Part shown: piece after piece, positions 22,891-33,957 of the stretch
Layout of the letters: the number at the start of each line of letters is the position of its first letter
Position numbering within the stretch: the first letter of the stretch is position 1
Origin: Endomychus coccineus
Taxonomy: Eukaryota > Arthropoda > Insecta > Coleoptera > Endomychidae
NCBI GenBank assembly: GCA_958510875.1
Contig: OY294071.1
Span: forward strand, 32,084,581 to 32,148,580
Direction of reading: 5' to 3'
Length of the DNA stretch: 64,000 bases
Position numbers and translations under genes: made by a program
Notes under the pieces: generated by a model
Database searches by the model: none
What the model was told of the DNA's origin: nothing
Seen by the model: only the letters and a program-made list of their open reading frames with translations

Positions 22891-23359
22891 TCATGGAAAA
22901 GTGATTCCTCATCATGGGGAAGTTTTTTCTGCTCATTCCATACATAAATTAACTTATAGATTCGTGAATTTGCTGAGATATCTATGCTTAGAAGTTTACA
23001 CAAGAGTAGTTCAAGATCTAAAACCAACAGATCAGAACGTTCAGCACTTTTACATTTTGATGAAATGAAATGTTAGCACGTGGACTTAATATTCACAACT
23101 TGTAAATTCTTGTCGAGGCTCATTTTAATTCTTCAGGCTACACCAATAAACAAAATTGCAGATTTTTGTCATCTGAAAATCTGCAAGCTTTAGCAACAGC
23201 TATTACATAGCCCAAAGGTATCGGTTTGGTGTTTACTTTCTTCAATTGGAATTATCGAATACTTTGCTGTGGCAGTCAACTTGTTATATCGGAATAATTA
23301 ACCAGTTTCTAATGCCACTGGCCAGAATTAAACATATTTCCAGGAAACCAAGATTCGTG
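22891..23359. other. Unassigned 0.47 kb
   Basis: A 63-codon ORF at 22877-23068 has no recognisable motif. Confidence 0.3.
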
Positions 23360-23500
23360 GTTGCAACAGGATGGAGCTATTCACATTCCACAAGAGCATC
23401 AATAAAAGTCTTGTAAAGATTATTTCCTGGGCACATATCTTCAAGCGTGGACTCATTAATTGGCCGTAAGGTCGCCGGACCTCTTATTTTCAATTTTTTA
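23360..23500 (+). pseudogene. Mariner-superfamily transposase fragment
   Basis: Across three frames one reads SWLQQDGAIH, RGLINWP and RSPDL, the QQDGA...RRGxIxWPxRSPDL pattern around the second and third catalytic Asp of IS630/Tc1/mariner transposases. Only about 140 bp survive, with two frameshifts. Confidence 0.6.
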
Positions 23501-23966
23501 GTAATAGTATAGTTCATATTATACCATTGACCTTTACATCTTCAAACTGCAAGAAATGGGTGCAGGGTCGGCTTGAAACTATACCTACATATTGGTTTAT
23601 TTTCATTTTGAATGAAAAAGACAATTTACACTAAAAGAAAATAATGATTAATAGAAAACAATATTTTATTTCATTACTAAAGATATAAGTACAATGAAAA
23701 TTGATGTGGGTACGCGGAAAAGTTTAACAATAATCAATTTTAACAACTCAATTCTATTTTACATTAAATTTAATTCTGTGTCACTATTACTATTATGTTC
23801 ATCTGAACCTTAACTCATTATTAAGGGTTGAACATTAGTGATCATACAGGTATAAGAGTTTTTCACCCCCTTTATTACATGTTGTATACAGTTTTTCCAA
23901 CTGTCTACAGAAATTTCACTTTATTTGATTAGACTTCGTGACATATTAGTTCGATTAGATTGAATA
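23501..23966. other. Unassigned 0.47 kb
   Basis: AT-rich flank left of the DD41D element. Nothing recognised. Confidence 0.35.
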
Positions 23967-23968
23967 TA

Positions 23969-26100
23969 CAAGGTGTTCCATCTCAGACGAGCCACCCCGT
24001 ATTTTTCTTATCCCATAGTGAGTGGAAAAATCTCCCGAAACACGTCGAATGATTTTGTTTGGGGGACATCTTTGGAGGTATATTTGAGGCTTGAACGAGC
24101 AACCCCCTAATAGGGGGCGCTTCAACCCCTCAAAATTGAATAGGGGAGAGGGGTTGAGTGATACGTCATTTGAAAGGTCTTGGAAGCCTCTTTACAACGG
24201 TGTATGAAAAACGTGAATATTTTGGTTATTTGTACAATGTACAAGCTCATGTTTATTAAGCCTTTTTTACAAACTTAAACAATCTTCAAAAAATCACATT
24301 CGTAAAAAAATTGAATTGTTGTCATGCTTACAATGAAAAAAATTAAATCAAGCGTGTTTAAATCAAATGTTCAAATTGTCCTCCATTGACTTCCATACAA
24401 TAATACAATCTTGACTGAAAACCGTCTCTAACATGGTTCAGCATAATTGGAGTTATTTGACGACACTCATTTACAATTCGTTGACGTAATTCGTCCAAAT
24501 TTTCAGGCTGAGTCACAAAAATCTTGGACTTAAGATGTCCCCACAAGAAGAAGTCCAGAGGGTTCAGGTCAGGAGATCGGGCAGGCCACTCCATAGGACC
24601 TCTTCTTCCAATCCAACAATCGGGGTATTGCAAATTGAGGTATTGGCGAACTGGTGCGGCGTAGTGAGGAGGAGCTCCGTCTTGTTGGAAATGCAATTGT
24701 TGTTCAAGTAGTAGAGGATCGTTTTCTAATTGTTCAGTTACTAACGGATCAATCGCATTTTCCAACATTTCAAGATAAATTTCGCCATTTAAATTACCAG
24801 GAATAAACAGAGGTCCAATTAGGTGGTCTCCCAAAATTCCTACCCAAACGTTTAGTTTTTCCCGATGTTGAGTGTGAGCTTCTCGAAATACATGAGGATT
24901 TGTATCGCTCCAAATTCTACAGTTATGCCGGTTAACCTCTCCATTAAGTAAAAAAGTGCATTCGTCAGAAAAGCAAACGTTGTACAAGAAATTTGGGTTA
25001 TTGTTGATACGCTCGACCATAATTTCGCAAAACTCTTGCCTTCGATCCCAATCATCATCATTTAATTCCTGAATTAATTTAATTTTGTACGGATGGAACT
25101 TGTGTTGTAAAATTCTGAAAACGTTAGATTGGCTAATACCGGAAGCTGCAGAAAGTTGTCGTACAGATTGCGTGTTTGGCATAAGTTGGACAGGTCCCAA
25201 TACCGCCACAGCTGCTCCTTCATCATTAACAATTCCAATTGGTGCCCTCTTTTTATCCATTACTGAACCCGTCTCCACAAATTTTGAAATCAATTCCATT
25301 ACGTACTTATGGCGAACGCTACGTTCAGGATGGTTTTCGTTAAATATCCTTGCAGCCTCTCGGGCATAATTTTGATTTTGGTAATAAAGGCTAACCAGCT
25401 CAACACGTTCTTGCAATGTGTACACCATATTTTTGGAAATTTTAAACAAATCAGCAAAGTAGTAACTCAACAGATTGATTAAAATCATAAAATGATCGAA
25501 GAAACGTTAAAACCAGATGAAGATAAACACACCTTCTAAGAACAAAAAATGAAGGCAACATAAGGAAACGTTTTGCTGTTTTTTTATTTTTAGTTTGAGA
25601 GAATGTATTATTGTATGGAAGTCAATGGAGGACAATTTGAACATTTGATTTAAACACGCAGATTTAATTTTTTTCATTGTAAGCATGACAACACAATTCA
25701 ATTTTTTTACGAATGTGATTTTTTGAAAATTGTTTAAGTTTGTAAAAAAGGCTTAATAAAAATCAGCTTGTACATTGTACAACTAACCAAAATATTCAAG
25801 GTGGCGCATTCGAGCAACAAAATTTATTTTTGGCGAAAACGGTTCATCAAATTTACGTTTTTCATACACCGTTGTAAAGAGGCTTCCAAGACCTTTCAAA
25901 TGACGTATCACTCAACCCCTCTCCCCTATTCAATTTTGAGGGGTTGAAGCGCCCTCTATTAGGAGGTTGCTCGTTCAAGCCTCAAATATACGTACAAAGA
26001 TGTCCCCCAAACAAAATCATTCGACGTGTTTCGGGAGATTTTTCCACTCACTATGGGATAAGAAATATACGGGGTGGCTCGTCTGAGATGGAACACCCTG
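23969..26100 (-). mobile_element. DD41D Tc1/mariner-superfamily transposon, apparently complete (2132 bp)
   Basis: Left tip CAAGGTGTTCCATCTCAGAC and right tip (inward) CAGGGTGTTCCATCTCAGAC, each preceded by TA (23967-23968, 26101-26102). The inverted repeats are unusually long. They run from the tips through GACGAGCCACCCCGTAT and a shared 270-bp stretch, and on into the transposase 3' end: left to about 24405, right from about 25605. The right arm has a 60-bp segment (about 25799-25859) not in the left. Between the arms lies one open transposase gene. The intact ORF and both ends suggest a relatively young insertion. Confidence 0.93.
24358..25428 (-). CDS. DD41D transposase, uninterrupted (356 aa)
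   Basis: Cut-and-paste transposase with an RNase H-fold catalytic core. The frame is open from 25488, but I place the start at the Met at 25428 (MVYTLQERVELVSLYYQNQN), where homologous proteins usually begin. That gives 356 aa, a normal size. The N-terminal helix-turn-helix region spans about residues 1-60 (YAREAARIFNENHPERSVRH) and a second around 85-110 (SVRQLSAASGISQSNVFRIL). The catalytic Asps are in FSDECTF (residue 155), HFQQDGAPPH (250) and SPDLNPLDFFLWG (292). Forty-one residues separate the last two, hence DD41D. No stop, frameshift or missing catalytic residue is visible. The final 14 codons lie in the inverted repeat, so a partial mirror of the C-terminus exists at about 25612-25655. 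Domestication is unlikely, since the element is bounded by its own TIRs. Confidence 0.9.
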   Translation of the reverse strand: MVYTLQERVELVSLYYQNQNYAREAARIFNENHPERSVRHKYVMELISKFVETGSVMDKKRAPIGIVNDEGAAVAVLGPVQLMPNTQSVRQLSAASGISQSNVFRILQHKFHPYKIKLIQELNDDDWDRRQEFCEIMVERINNNPNFLYNVCFSDECTFLLNGEVNRHNCRIWSDTNPHVFREAHTQHREKLNVWVGILGDHLIGPLFIPGNLNGEIYLEMLENAIDPLVTEQLENDPLLLEQQLHFQQDGAPPHYAAPVRQYLNLQYPDCWIGRRGPMEWPARSPDLNPLDFFLWGHLKSKIFVTQPENLDELRQRIVNECRQITPIMLNHVRDGFQSRLYYCMEVNGGQFEHLI

Positions 26101-26102
26101 TA

Positions 26103-26329
26103 GAATTCGATGATATTTTAGCTACAAATATGTTTCCCATATCAAATTATTCAGTTTAATACAGAGATTTTATGCAAAACTATAATTTGATTGACATTTA
26201 TGATGTGATATCTGTTTGTTTTAGGAATACACGGTATTATAATTTTTGCAAAATACACCTTGTACATTAAATATATAGTAGGGGGAAGATGCAACACTGT
26301 ATGTCTATTTTCTGTTGCAAGTTGTTCTT
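26103..26329. other. Unassigned flank
   Basis: Short AT-rich flank right of the DD41D element. No feature. Confidence 0.35.
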
Positions 26330-26930
26330 TATTGTTCTGGAAAACCTTTAATACTTCTAAAAGATGCCGTTTTCTGTAAGTTTCTTCAAAATTTATTTAT
26401 TAGCCATCATAAAATTTTGAATTTCTGCTTTGGTGCTGTTAGAGCTAGGCAACATTTTTACTTGACTATGATAACATTGTCCATTACAATTTCGCCATGT
26501 TTGTTTTTTTTTTTGAAGAAGAAGACGATGTTCAAACCAATCTTCAAAAAGTTTTGCGTCAGTGTCTTGGTGGTAATCGCAACAAATCTATTTTCTGAAC
26601 CTGCATGTATTATTGTTATTCTTTTGCCTTGATTTGAAGTAGCTTTGGTTTGACATTTTTAAGAAAAATCATTCCATAATTTTTTCGTAATGTCATGTGT
26701 ATCAAACTATGTTTCGTCAAGATAGAATTGGACTATTTTCTGCTCTATGTTGTTTAATAGCCATCAAATTTTCATCACGCCATTTCCGGAAACTTTGAGA
26801 TTCCTTTAGGGTTTGTCTTTTATATGATATTTAGAGCCCATTTTAAGCATAATTCTCCTCATAGGTACTTGAAATGCTACAGGTCGTCGGTCAGCCTATG
26901 TTTTAATAGGTACGTACAAATTGTTCTTCA
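26330..26930 (-). pseudogene. Decayed DDE-superfamily transposase
   Basis: The minus strand shows MRRIMLKMGSKYHIKDK, FRKWRDENLMAIKQHRAENS, YLDET near a stop (first catalytic Asp-Glu), GKRITIIHAGSENRF, DYHQDTDAKLFEDWFEH and IVMDN (second Asp). This order (YLDET, HAGSE.., EEWF-like, MDN..YHS) is typical of a DDE endonuclease family common in arthropod and other invertebrate genomes. At least four frame changes. Its termini were not found, and the open frame at 26989-27282 may be part of the same relic. Confidence 0.65.
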
Positions 26931-28189
26931 TACCTTTTTTAAATTGTCTTTAATAAATCCACATCATTCTCGTCAGTACTTCCAGATATCAAGAGTCATG
27001 TCGTTTTTTTTTATGAATAATAGGCGTCACTACTTCTCGTATATCCGAAGATAAAGAAGTACTTGTTAAAGCAAACGTTTCGGCTGAAGCATCACTTGAG
27101 TTAAAATCTCTTTTTAGCAAAGATTGACTAACATTTCTAATTTTTTGTTTAACATCGTGAAATAAAAGATTTATGCTTTCTCCTGAAAGTGACACTACAA
27201 GATGCCCAACTATCAGCACATGCCCAAGGATGACGCCACATTCTAACACTAGTACAACAAAAATTACTCGCCGGAAAACCAATAAGAAGTAAACATTTCA
27301 ATTTCAATTTCATATTTATATTATTAGGTATATAATACCTCCGAACGGTCTATTTCTACCTACATGAAATGGTATAATTAGGGTTGCTGGTAAATAGCAT
27401 TTGTATATACTCCGGCTCTGTCTGAAAACGTGGTAAATATGGTCCCTTTATGGCCAGAAGGATAATTAGGGTTTTATTGCAGTCAATAGGTCAACGGTAT
27501 AATATGAAATAAACTATATATCTTCATTTATGCATTTCCGATAATGCATCATTGTTACATTTCTACCATTTCTAGATACCGATTCATTCCATAACATTCA
27601 GCAATTTATTTAGCCAAGAATTTGCCGAACTATGAATATGAGAGACATTTGACAAAAACTTTATATCATTGTGAGGCCATTCAGTGGGCAATTCTAGTCC
27701 GTTCTCCAAGCAATTATATGAAAAACTGCTACATCATCCACGAGTTTTTGTGAACTTCATATTTCCATAAACAAAAAAAAATATGTTATGGTGTGCCCAT
27801 TGAACAGTTGTATTCAGTAGATCAGTCGTTCTTCACTTAGTGACGTTAGATCTGTAGTTTTATGTAGCATTAAATAAAGAGGAAACTGTTTGAACTGAAA
27901 TTCGTAATAAATGATTCGTTAAGACGGTTTCTTTGATTTTATCTGCGGAACTCACAATATATCATTATAAATATTGTAATGTTTATAGTTGTTTTTATCA
28001 CAAGGAAACAGTTTGGTATTAGTGTTTGTTCGTAGTCCTTATCAGTTTTATATAATTCGTTCAAACCGCTGCCCCCTGTTATTGTGTGAAAACGTTTTCA
28101 GTTTGTATACAAGTTAGTCCCCGGCAACGGGTAATTTTATAAACGTCATAATTATGAAAGTTACTATAATTATTTGAAATATAACCATA
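26931..28189. other. Unassigned 1.26 kb
   Basis: Includes a 97-codon minus ORF (26989-27282) with no recognised domain. The rest is AT-rich with no clear repeat. Confidence 0.35.
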
Positions 28190-28229
28190 TACGAGGGCAG
28201 CGACAAAAATTCCCGGCATGACATAGATC

Positions 28230-29718
28230 CAGTGGTCACAGGAGATAAAACCATGGCTCTCTACTATGATGCTTCATCATCATCATCACTTGAGGGGAGG
28301 GGGCTTGGCCACTAAATGCACTTAGACCACTTAGTTGGGCCCATTGTGCGCACCGTGGTCAGAAGCCTATTCCATTCTAGCAGGTTTGTCGCCCCCCAGA
28401 AACCCAGAATATTGCCAATGCTGGGTTCCATAAGTTCTTCTGGGAGAAGTTTCAATTCTCCAAAGGTCGATGCGTGAGGGATGCTAATGCTGAGCATTCC
28501 AACAGGATGTGAGAGGCAGTTCCTTCCGCCTCTCTGCATTTCCTACATATTGGGTCATCTGTGATGCCCATAGTGTAGAGGTGTTTGTTAAGACGACAGT
28601 GACCGGTTAGGATTCCAGTCATCTCTGTAATGGGCCTTCTGTTCAGAGAAAGGAGTTTCTTTGAGAGCCTAGGTACAGGTTCTTTGATAAAGAACTTGGC
28701 ATGCCTCATGCGTGGTGATTCTCGTCAGCGTTCAGACCACTCTTTATTCAGTTGGCCCAGAAGGGCGAGATCCCCCACGCAATTTGATAAGGCGACCATT
28801 GGTTCTGGCCCGACAGGGGCGCCAGACGACCTTCGCCTGGCCATAGAGTCGGCCATTTCATTTCCTACAACTCCACTGTGTCCAGGGTCCCAGATGAGTT
28901 GAACACTATTTCTGGCTAGTGGAGCCAGTGTATCCCTGTATTCTTTTTCAAGCCTTGACTCTGGGTGATTTGAGAGCTCCCGGAGCCCACCGGCTGTCTG
29001 GGCAAATATATATGCGCCTATTTACATAGTTCTTTCTCAGGTTTTCCATGGCACAAGTCAATATTGCGTAGACCGCCTGGAAAACCGAGCAGTAAGCGCC
29101 TAGAGTCACTGAGATAGTAATCTTTGGCCTTTTTAGGTACACTCCCGCCCCAGAAGCCTGACCTACCTTGGACCCATCCGTGAACCATACGAGCCCATCT
29201 GGTGGCAGTATGGTAAGAGTTTCCTTACTCCAATCTCATCTATCCGGGATGAGGATTTTGGGATAAGTGAGACATATAGCTGGGATCATGCTATCTTGCT
29301 TCATTTCTAGTATGGGGCATTTAGAGATTGTTTCACTTAAAATCGATGAGTGTCCACCAGAGTAGTACTTTTTGGTCCAGTGACCTAGGCCCTTTACCCT
29401 ATACGCCATTCTTATGGCCTCAGTTTTTATGTATAAGTGTAAAGGAGGTATGATGCTTAGTCCAAAACAGAGTCGATGAAATGGAGGCGAAAAGGAGAAG
29501 CACCACCAAAAAAGTTTAAGGTCTGTCTGTCAAAAAAGATGATAGCTACGATCTTTTGGGATTGTGAGGACATTCTTGTTATAGACTATAAAGAATGTGA
29601 TATCACAATCAAGGGGCATATCATACCGCACTGCTGCACAAATTATGCCAAAATATTCGGGAGAAATTTTTTTGCATCTCCTATACAAACACCGGAATTT
29701 GCCCACCCTGTACAATAG
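28230..29718 (+). pseudogene. Mariner transposase catalytic fragment (interrupted)
   Basis: Left exon-like piece VTGDKTMALYYDA (Glu of the usual TGDE replaced by Lys), right piece from 29449 beginning YDA, then a TAG where relatives have an acidic codon, then SKTESMKWRRKGEAPPKKFK. The second catalytic motif HQDNAPAH is absent. Clearly dead. Confidence 0.85.
28275..29448 (-). pseudogene. LINE-B, 5'-truncated, inserted in a mariner
   Basis: Bounded by a 10-bp duplication TATGATGCTT at 28265-28274 and 29449-29458. On the minus strand from 29448: IIPPLHLYIKTEAIRMAYRV and KGLGHWTKKYYSGGHSSIL (RT-RNase H connection), an RNase H region with few intact motifs, then KFFIKEPVPRLSKKLLSLNR, GILTGHCRLNKHLYTMGITD and CRKCREAEGTASHILLECSA, ending in a (GAT)n tail next to the left duplication. 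Same family as 113-750 and 2072-2336. The intact C-terminal 85-codon frame and clear duplication indicate moderate age. Confidence 0.92.
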
Positions 29719-29720
29719 AA

Positions 29721-30879
29721 GTATCGACTGTTTCAGTCATTTCGAATAAGCTTGCAACACAATGAGATAAAGTTTAAATTGATGTCTCCACATCTTTATC
29801 TGTGTCTAATCATTTGCACATGACCTTCTATCTTCGTACTCAGCACTCTTGTTTGATATCAAAATGATGAACAAAATATTCTTACATTGGTAATAAACAC
29901 ATATCCATTGATATAGTAGGATGATGAACATTTGCATTTCCCTTTAAAATCAACAGTGCAATCTTGACAGCACTAATTCTGGTTTCTAGTTCGGGGATGT
30001 ACTATTGCGAAGACTTATATAAGTCAACAAGAATTCAAATATTCGAAGGCATCATTTACATGTAAATTAATCTCGCTTGAAACGAATAAACCATCACTAT
30101 TCTATTGGTTCGTGGATCTCCGGAGTTTTCGGGATACATTTTGAATTTATGTTATTTCGAAACCGACTGTTGAATATTCACAACACGACGTGTTCATTGT
30201 TCCGCTCCAATGCACAAAATTGATTAAGGCACGAGGTCAGATTTTCCCTGGACGTTTCCAGCACGTAAATAGATCAGATTTTTCACCGATTAACTCTCAA
30301 TATTCTTTTTTCAACGATTTATCACATTAATTCTTCGTAATCTGCTTGAAAGCAAATATGACCAATTGTATATGTTCTGGGAACAGAGAAAATACATAAA
30401 AGCGAGGGTGTTTTCCTACGCAATTTCTAAAAATTGTATCAGGATTCGATCCCGTAATGTTAGCTTAGGGTACATTCAAGTCGTCTCGCATGATTGGGAT
30501 ATATCCAAGTTTAATGTAGCGAACGTAATAACATTACAAACTTTCCATTTTAGTGACAAACAGTTTGCATTCCTTGCGATAAAGGTGTGTTTTGAATATA
30601 TAGTGCATATTTACATTTTTGGTAGAAATATATAGACTGCAGACGATATCATAAGCTTCCTCCTACTGAAAATCTAGATATTTTAAATTTATTATCCGAA
30701 CCTAGGCAGTGCCGCTTTGACGGTATAATAACGCTCTAGTTGGTGCGGTAAGCGCATACGCATGCAATATGAAATTGCAGTCAAGGGTTTGATAAACGTA
30801 GTGATATTTAACGGAACAATTCATGGTATTTTTTAAACGAAATACTACTAAGTACCTACAACTCGATAGGGGCTAAAAT
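29721..30879. other. Unassigned 1.16 kb
   Basis: An 89-codon ORF at 30366-30635 has no recognised motif. No element boundaries seen. Confidence 0.35.
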
Positions 30880-32760
30880 ATCGTATTGGAATAGTATATT
30901 TGGTACGGTGAACATAGATTACCCAGTAAATTGTTGCGGCTGAGCTGAGGTACAAAGCTTTTGGCCTCGGGTGAGATGGATTTACATCAGACTCTGTGGC
31001 TGGTGCAAGAGTACACGCATGCCATTTGTGAAGAACCGGGATGAACAAATGTTCACTGGTTCATCTCAGAAGAGGACGTGCAGTTCGTGGACAGATCCCA
31101 GAGTCAACAGCTTACATTCAAGAGATAGTGAAAGTGAAATACGCTCTTTGCGGCTAGGATCAGCAGAAACTTCGGCAGATCTGTTCATCAAAACTGTCAG
31201 GGAAAACAAAGGTTCTGCTACCAACATAGTTGCCGTACCGTTCCTTCTCTACTCTTTCGGAGTGGTCAAAAGGACTTTGGAAGAGCAGCGACCATTCGAA
31301 GACAAGACTCGCAAAATGATGCATCTTCACCGAAGTTTGCATCCTAAATCGTCCATTCCACGGTTGTTATATCACTCACGACATCAGGAAATCTCTGAGT
31401 TTGGTGTATCTACATTACATAATGGTACTGTATGGAGCCTATAAAATCCTCAGAAGCTTAGATTTCTTTCAGTGGGTATTCGTTCATGGGAGGTCAGAGC
31501 AAGGGACGTTTCTTTCTAGGGCAGCAGCCCGCGCAGCCGATGAAGTCAGTTCCGTATTCAACACTGAGCGGAAACTCCACGACACTGTCACAGAGTTGGA
31601 ACCAGCGCGGCCAAATTATGCCGCAGAAAGTACTGAACTTCTGTAGGTCCATAAGGATAAGCCACCATAGCATTGACGTGAAACCCAAGATTACTTACGC
31701 ATCTTTGGTATGGTGGACATAGATAACCCAGTAAATAGCTGCCGTTGAGTTGGACAAGGTACACAACTTTATGCCTCGGGTGAAATAGTCTTTGGGACTG
31801 GTGCAAGAGTACACGCATGCCATTTGTAAAGAATTCGGGATGGACAAATGTTCACTGGTTTATCTCAGAAGAGGACGATGCGAGAAATTCGAAGAGGATG
31901 TGCAGTTCGTGGACAGATCCCGGAGTGCAACCAACAGCTTACATTCAAGGGGTAGTAAAAGTGAAAAACGCTCTCCGTGGCTAGGATCAGCAGAAGTTCT
32001 GGTAGATCTGTTCATCAGAACTGTCAGGGAAAACAAAGGTTCTGTTACCAACATGGTTGCCGTATCGATTCTTCTCTTACTCCTTCGGAGTAGTCAAGTG
32101 GACGGAGCTGCGATAATTCGAAGACAAGACTGGCAAAATGATGCATCTTCACCGAAGTTTGCATCCTAAATCGTCCATTCCACGGTTGTTAAATCACTCA
32201 CGACATCAGGAAATCTCTGAGTTTGGTGTATCTACATTACATAATGGTACTGTATGGAGCCTATAAAATCATCAGTAGCTTGGATTCCCTTCGTTCATGG
32301 GAGGTCAGAGAAGTGGAGTTTCTTTCTAGGGCAGCAGCCCGCGCAGCCGATGAAGTCAGTGCCATATTCAACACTGAGCGGAAACTCGACGACTCTGTCA
32401 CCGAGTTGGAACCAGTTCGGCGGAAAGCCCAAATTATGCTGCAGAAAGTACTAAGCTTCTGTAGGTCCATAAGGATAAGGCCGGCCAAGATTATTTATGC
32501 ATATTTACTATTGTGGCAGTCCCGTATCCGACGCTGAATGGAAACTCCAGATTCTGGCACAGAGTTCGAACCCGCTAGTCGAAAAGTCCATATTATGGAG
32601 AATGTTCTGCATGTCCACAAGGATAAGTCGCCACACGGGGTCTTCCACAAGAACATCGAATACCTTGGCATATCCAGAAGATTGGCCTTCGCTCTCATCG
32701 GGTCAATTGGAGTCGGAGACTAAGGGATTCATTATGGCCTGCCAAAAATTTTGAGATTGG
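30880..32760 (+). pseudogene. R2/R4-like LINE 3' region, tandemly duplicated
   Basis: Two direct copies with a period of about 807 bp (30,900-31,700 and 31,707-32,500) encode the same segment: VYLHYIMVLYGAYKI-like phrases and, earlier, TNIVAVPFLLYSFGVVKRTL followed by RKMMHLHRSLHPKSSIPRLL. These fit the post-RT region of LINEs in the R2/R4/Dong/NeSL range (cf. the SFGVVxW and HxSLHP phrases). Then FLSRAAARAADEVSSVFNTE. A third partial unit (32,525-32,660) leads into VFHKNIEYLGISRRLAFALI and LESETKGFIMACQ, the usual downstream sequence. All copies have frame breaks. I cannot see the endonuclease domain, so the clade is tentative. Confidence 0.7.
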
Positions 32761-33955
32761 AAATAAGTCTATGGGCTAGGTTGAAAACGAACGTATCTTC
32801 TTTTAGAAGGAGACCAGATTAGATTTTTCAACAGAAGTAGTACTAATGTTGGAAATTATGTGTTTAATAATTTTATCATAAGGAAACGCTGGTCATTCGT
32901 TTAGAATTCATAGTTCATCGAAGAAGAAGGGGTTAACTAAGTTGCAACGGTGAATTAGTATTTATAGACACGAACAATTTGAGATTGTTTCAATGAGCTC
33001 CATTTCAACTTGTCAATGGGAAACCAATCTGTTTGAATAATGCTTGTCATCTTACACTTCGACCTTCTTTATTGTTGTCAAACAATTTCACATTCAGTTT
33101 ATGCAGAACATGATATACCTCTGCTCAAATTGACATTTCAGAATAGATTAACACATTAAATTCGAGCCAATGTCAATTGTGTTGACTTTCTATACATCCA
33201 GAGTAGACGAAACGGATTCAATTTGTTGGAAATATCTAGGAAATTACTAGACAGGCTGGCTACAACAGTTTAATCACTTCACATTGTGGAAATCTTGACA
33301 AAACTGTGCGGACCAATAGTATAGAAAATATATAGCTGTTCCCTGACATTATCCTTCCGTTTTTTCTGCCAGACTTCATTTTTTCTATCAAACAGCGAAG
33401 TTGGGGAATTCTTTTCTTAGTAAGATGTTTCCCGATGCCTATAACCTGAATTCCTAGATATTACAAACGAGTGATGTTTCTCATTGCCAGTGTCCATCCT
33501 TCACATTTACTCACTATAGGTGAATGTTCTTTCTCCTAGCATTTTATTTCTTATGGTATTAAAATGCATTGGAATGAAGTTAGGAGTGGCAAATACTGCA
33601 ATAGTCAATGCCGTGGGTTGGTTTGATTTGAAGGAACGTCCTGTCCACCTACATTTATTCCTTTCAATGTGACAATCTTACTAATAAATTGCATCTTTCC
33701 GACATTTATGAATAACTTACATATTGAGAGAGGAAAGTTTGGGTACGAAAAAAATATATTATGTTATCCTCCAAAAGATGTTGATAAACTATAATCTATG
33801 TGATCGTTCCATATTTCACTATTCTATTTCAAATTCACCTAACAATAATCCATACAACACGTAGTCTCATAAAAGTTAGCAAGTTCATTTAATTATTCTA
33901 TTGGATTGGTTAGCAGTTTTGGATCTACGCTATGCTAACAAAAGCAAATTCAATA
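32761..33955. other. Unassigned 1.2 kb
   Basis: No ORF with a recognisable domain and no obvious repeats. Confidence 0.35.
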
Positions 33956-33957
33956 TA

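Larger units (their letters stand above)
28192..29720 (+). mobile_element. Mariner remnant, split by a LINE
   Basis: The left tip CGAGGGCAGCGACAAAAATT follows TA at 28190-28191. Only some 35 bp later the transposase is already at its catalytic region (VTGDKTMALYYD), so the N-terminal half was deleted before. The LINE at 28275-29448 then interrupts it. It resumes after the duplicated target with ESMKWRRKGEAPPKKFKVC and MIATIFWDCEDILVIDYKE up to about 29715. The right tip is not evident. Confidence 0.85.

Noticed and set aside
24358..25488. Domesticated host gene derived from a transposase
   Set aside because: The ORF is still enclosed by its own terminal repeats and TA duplications, so it is an ordinary transposon gene until shown otherwise.
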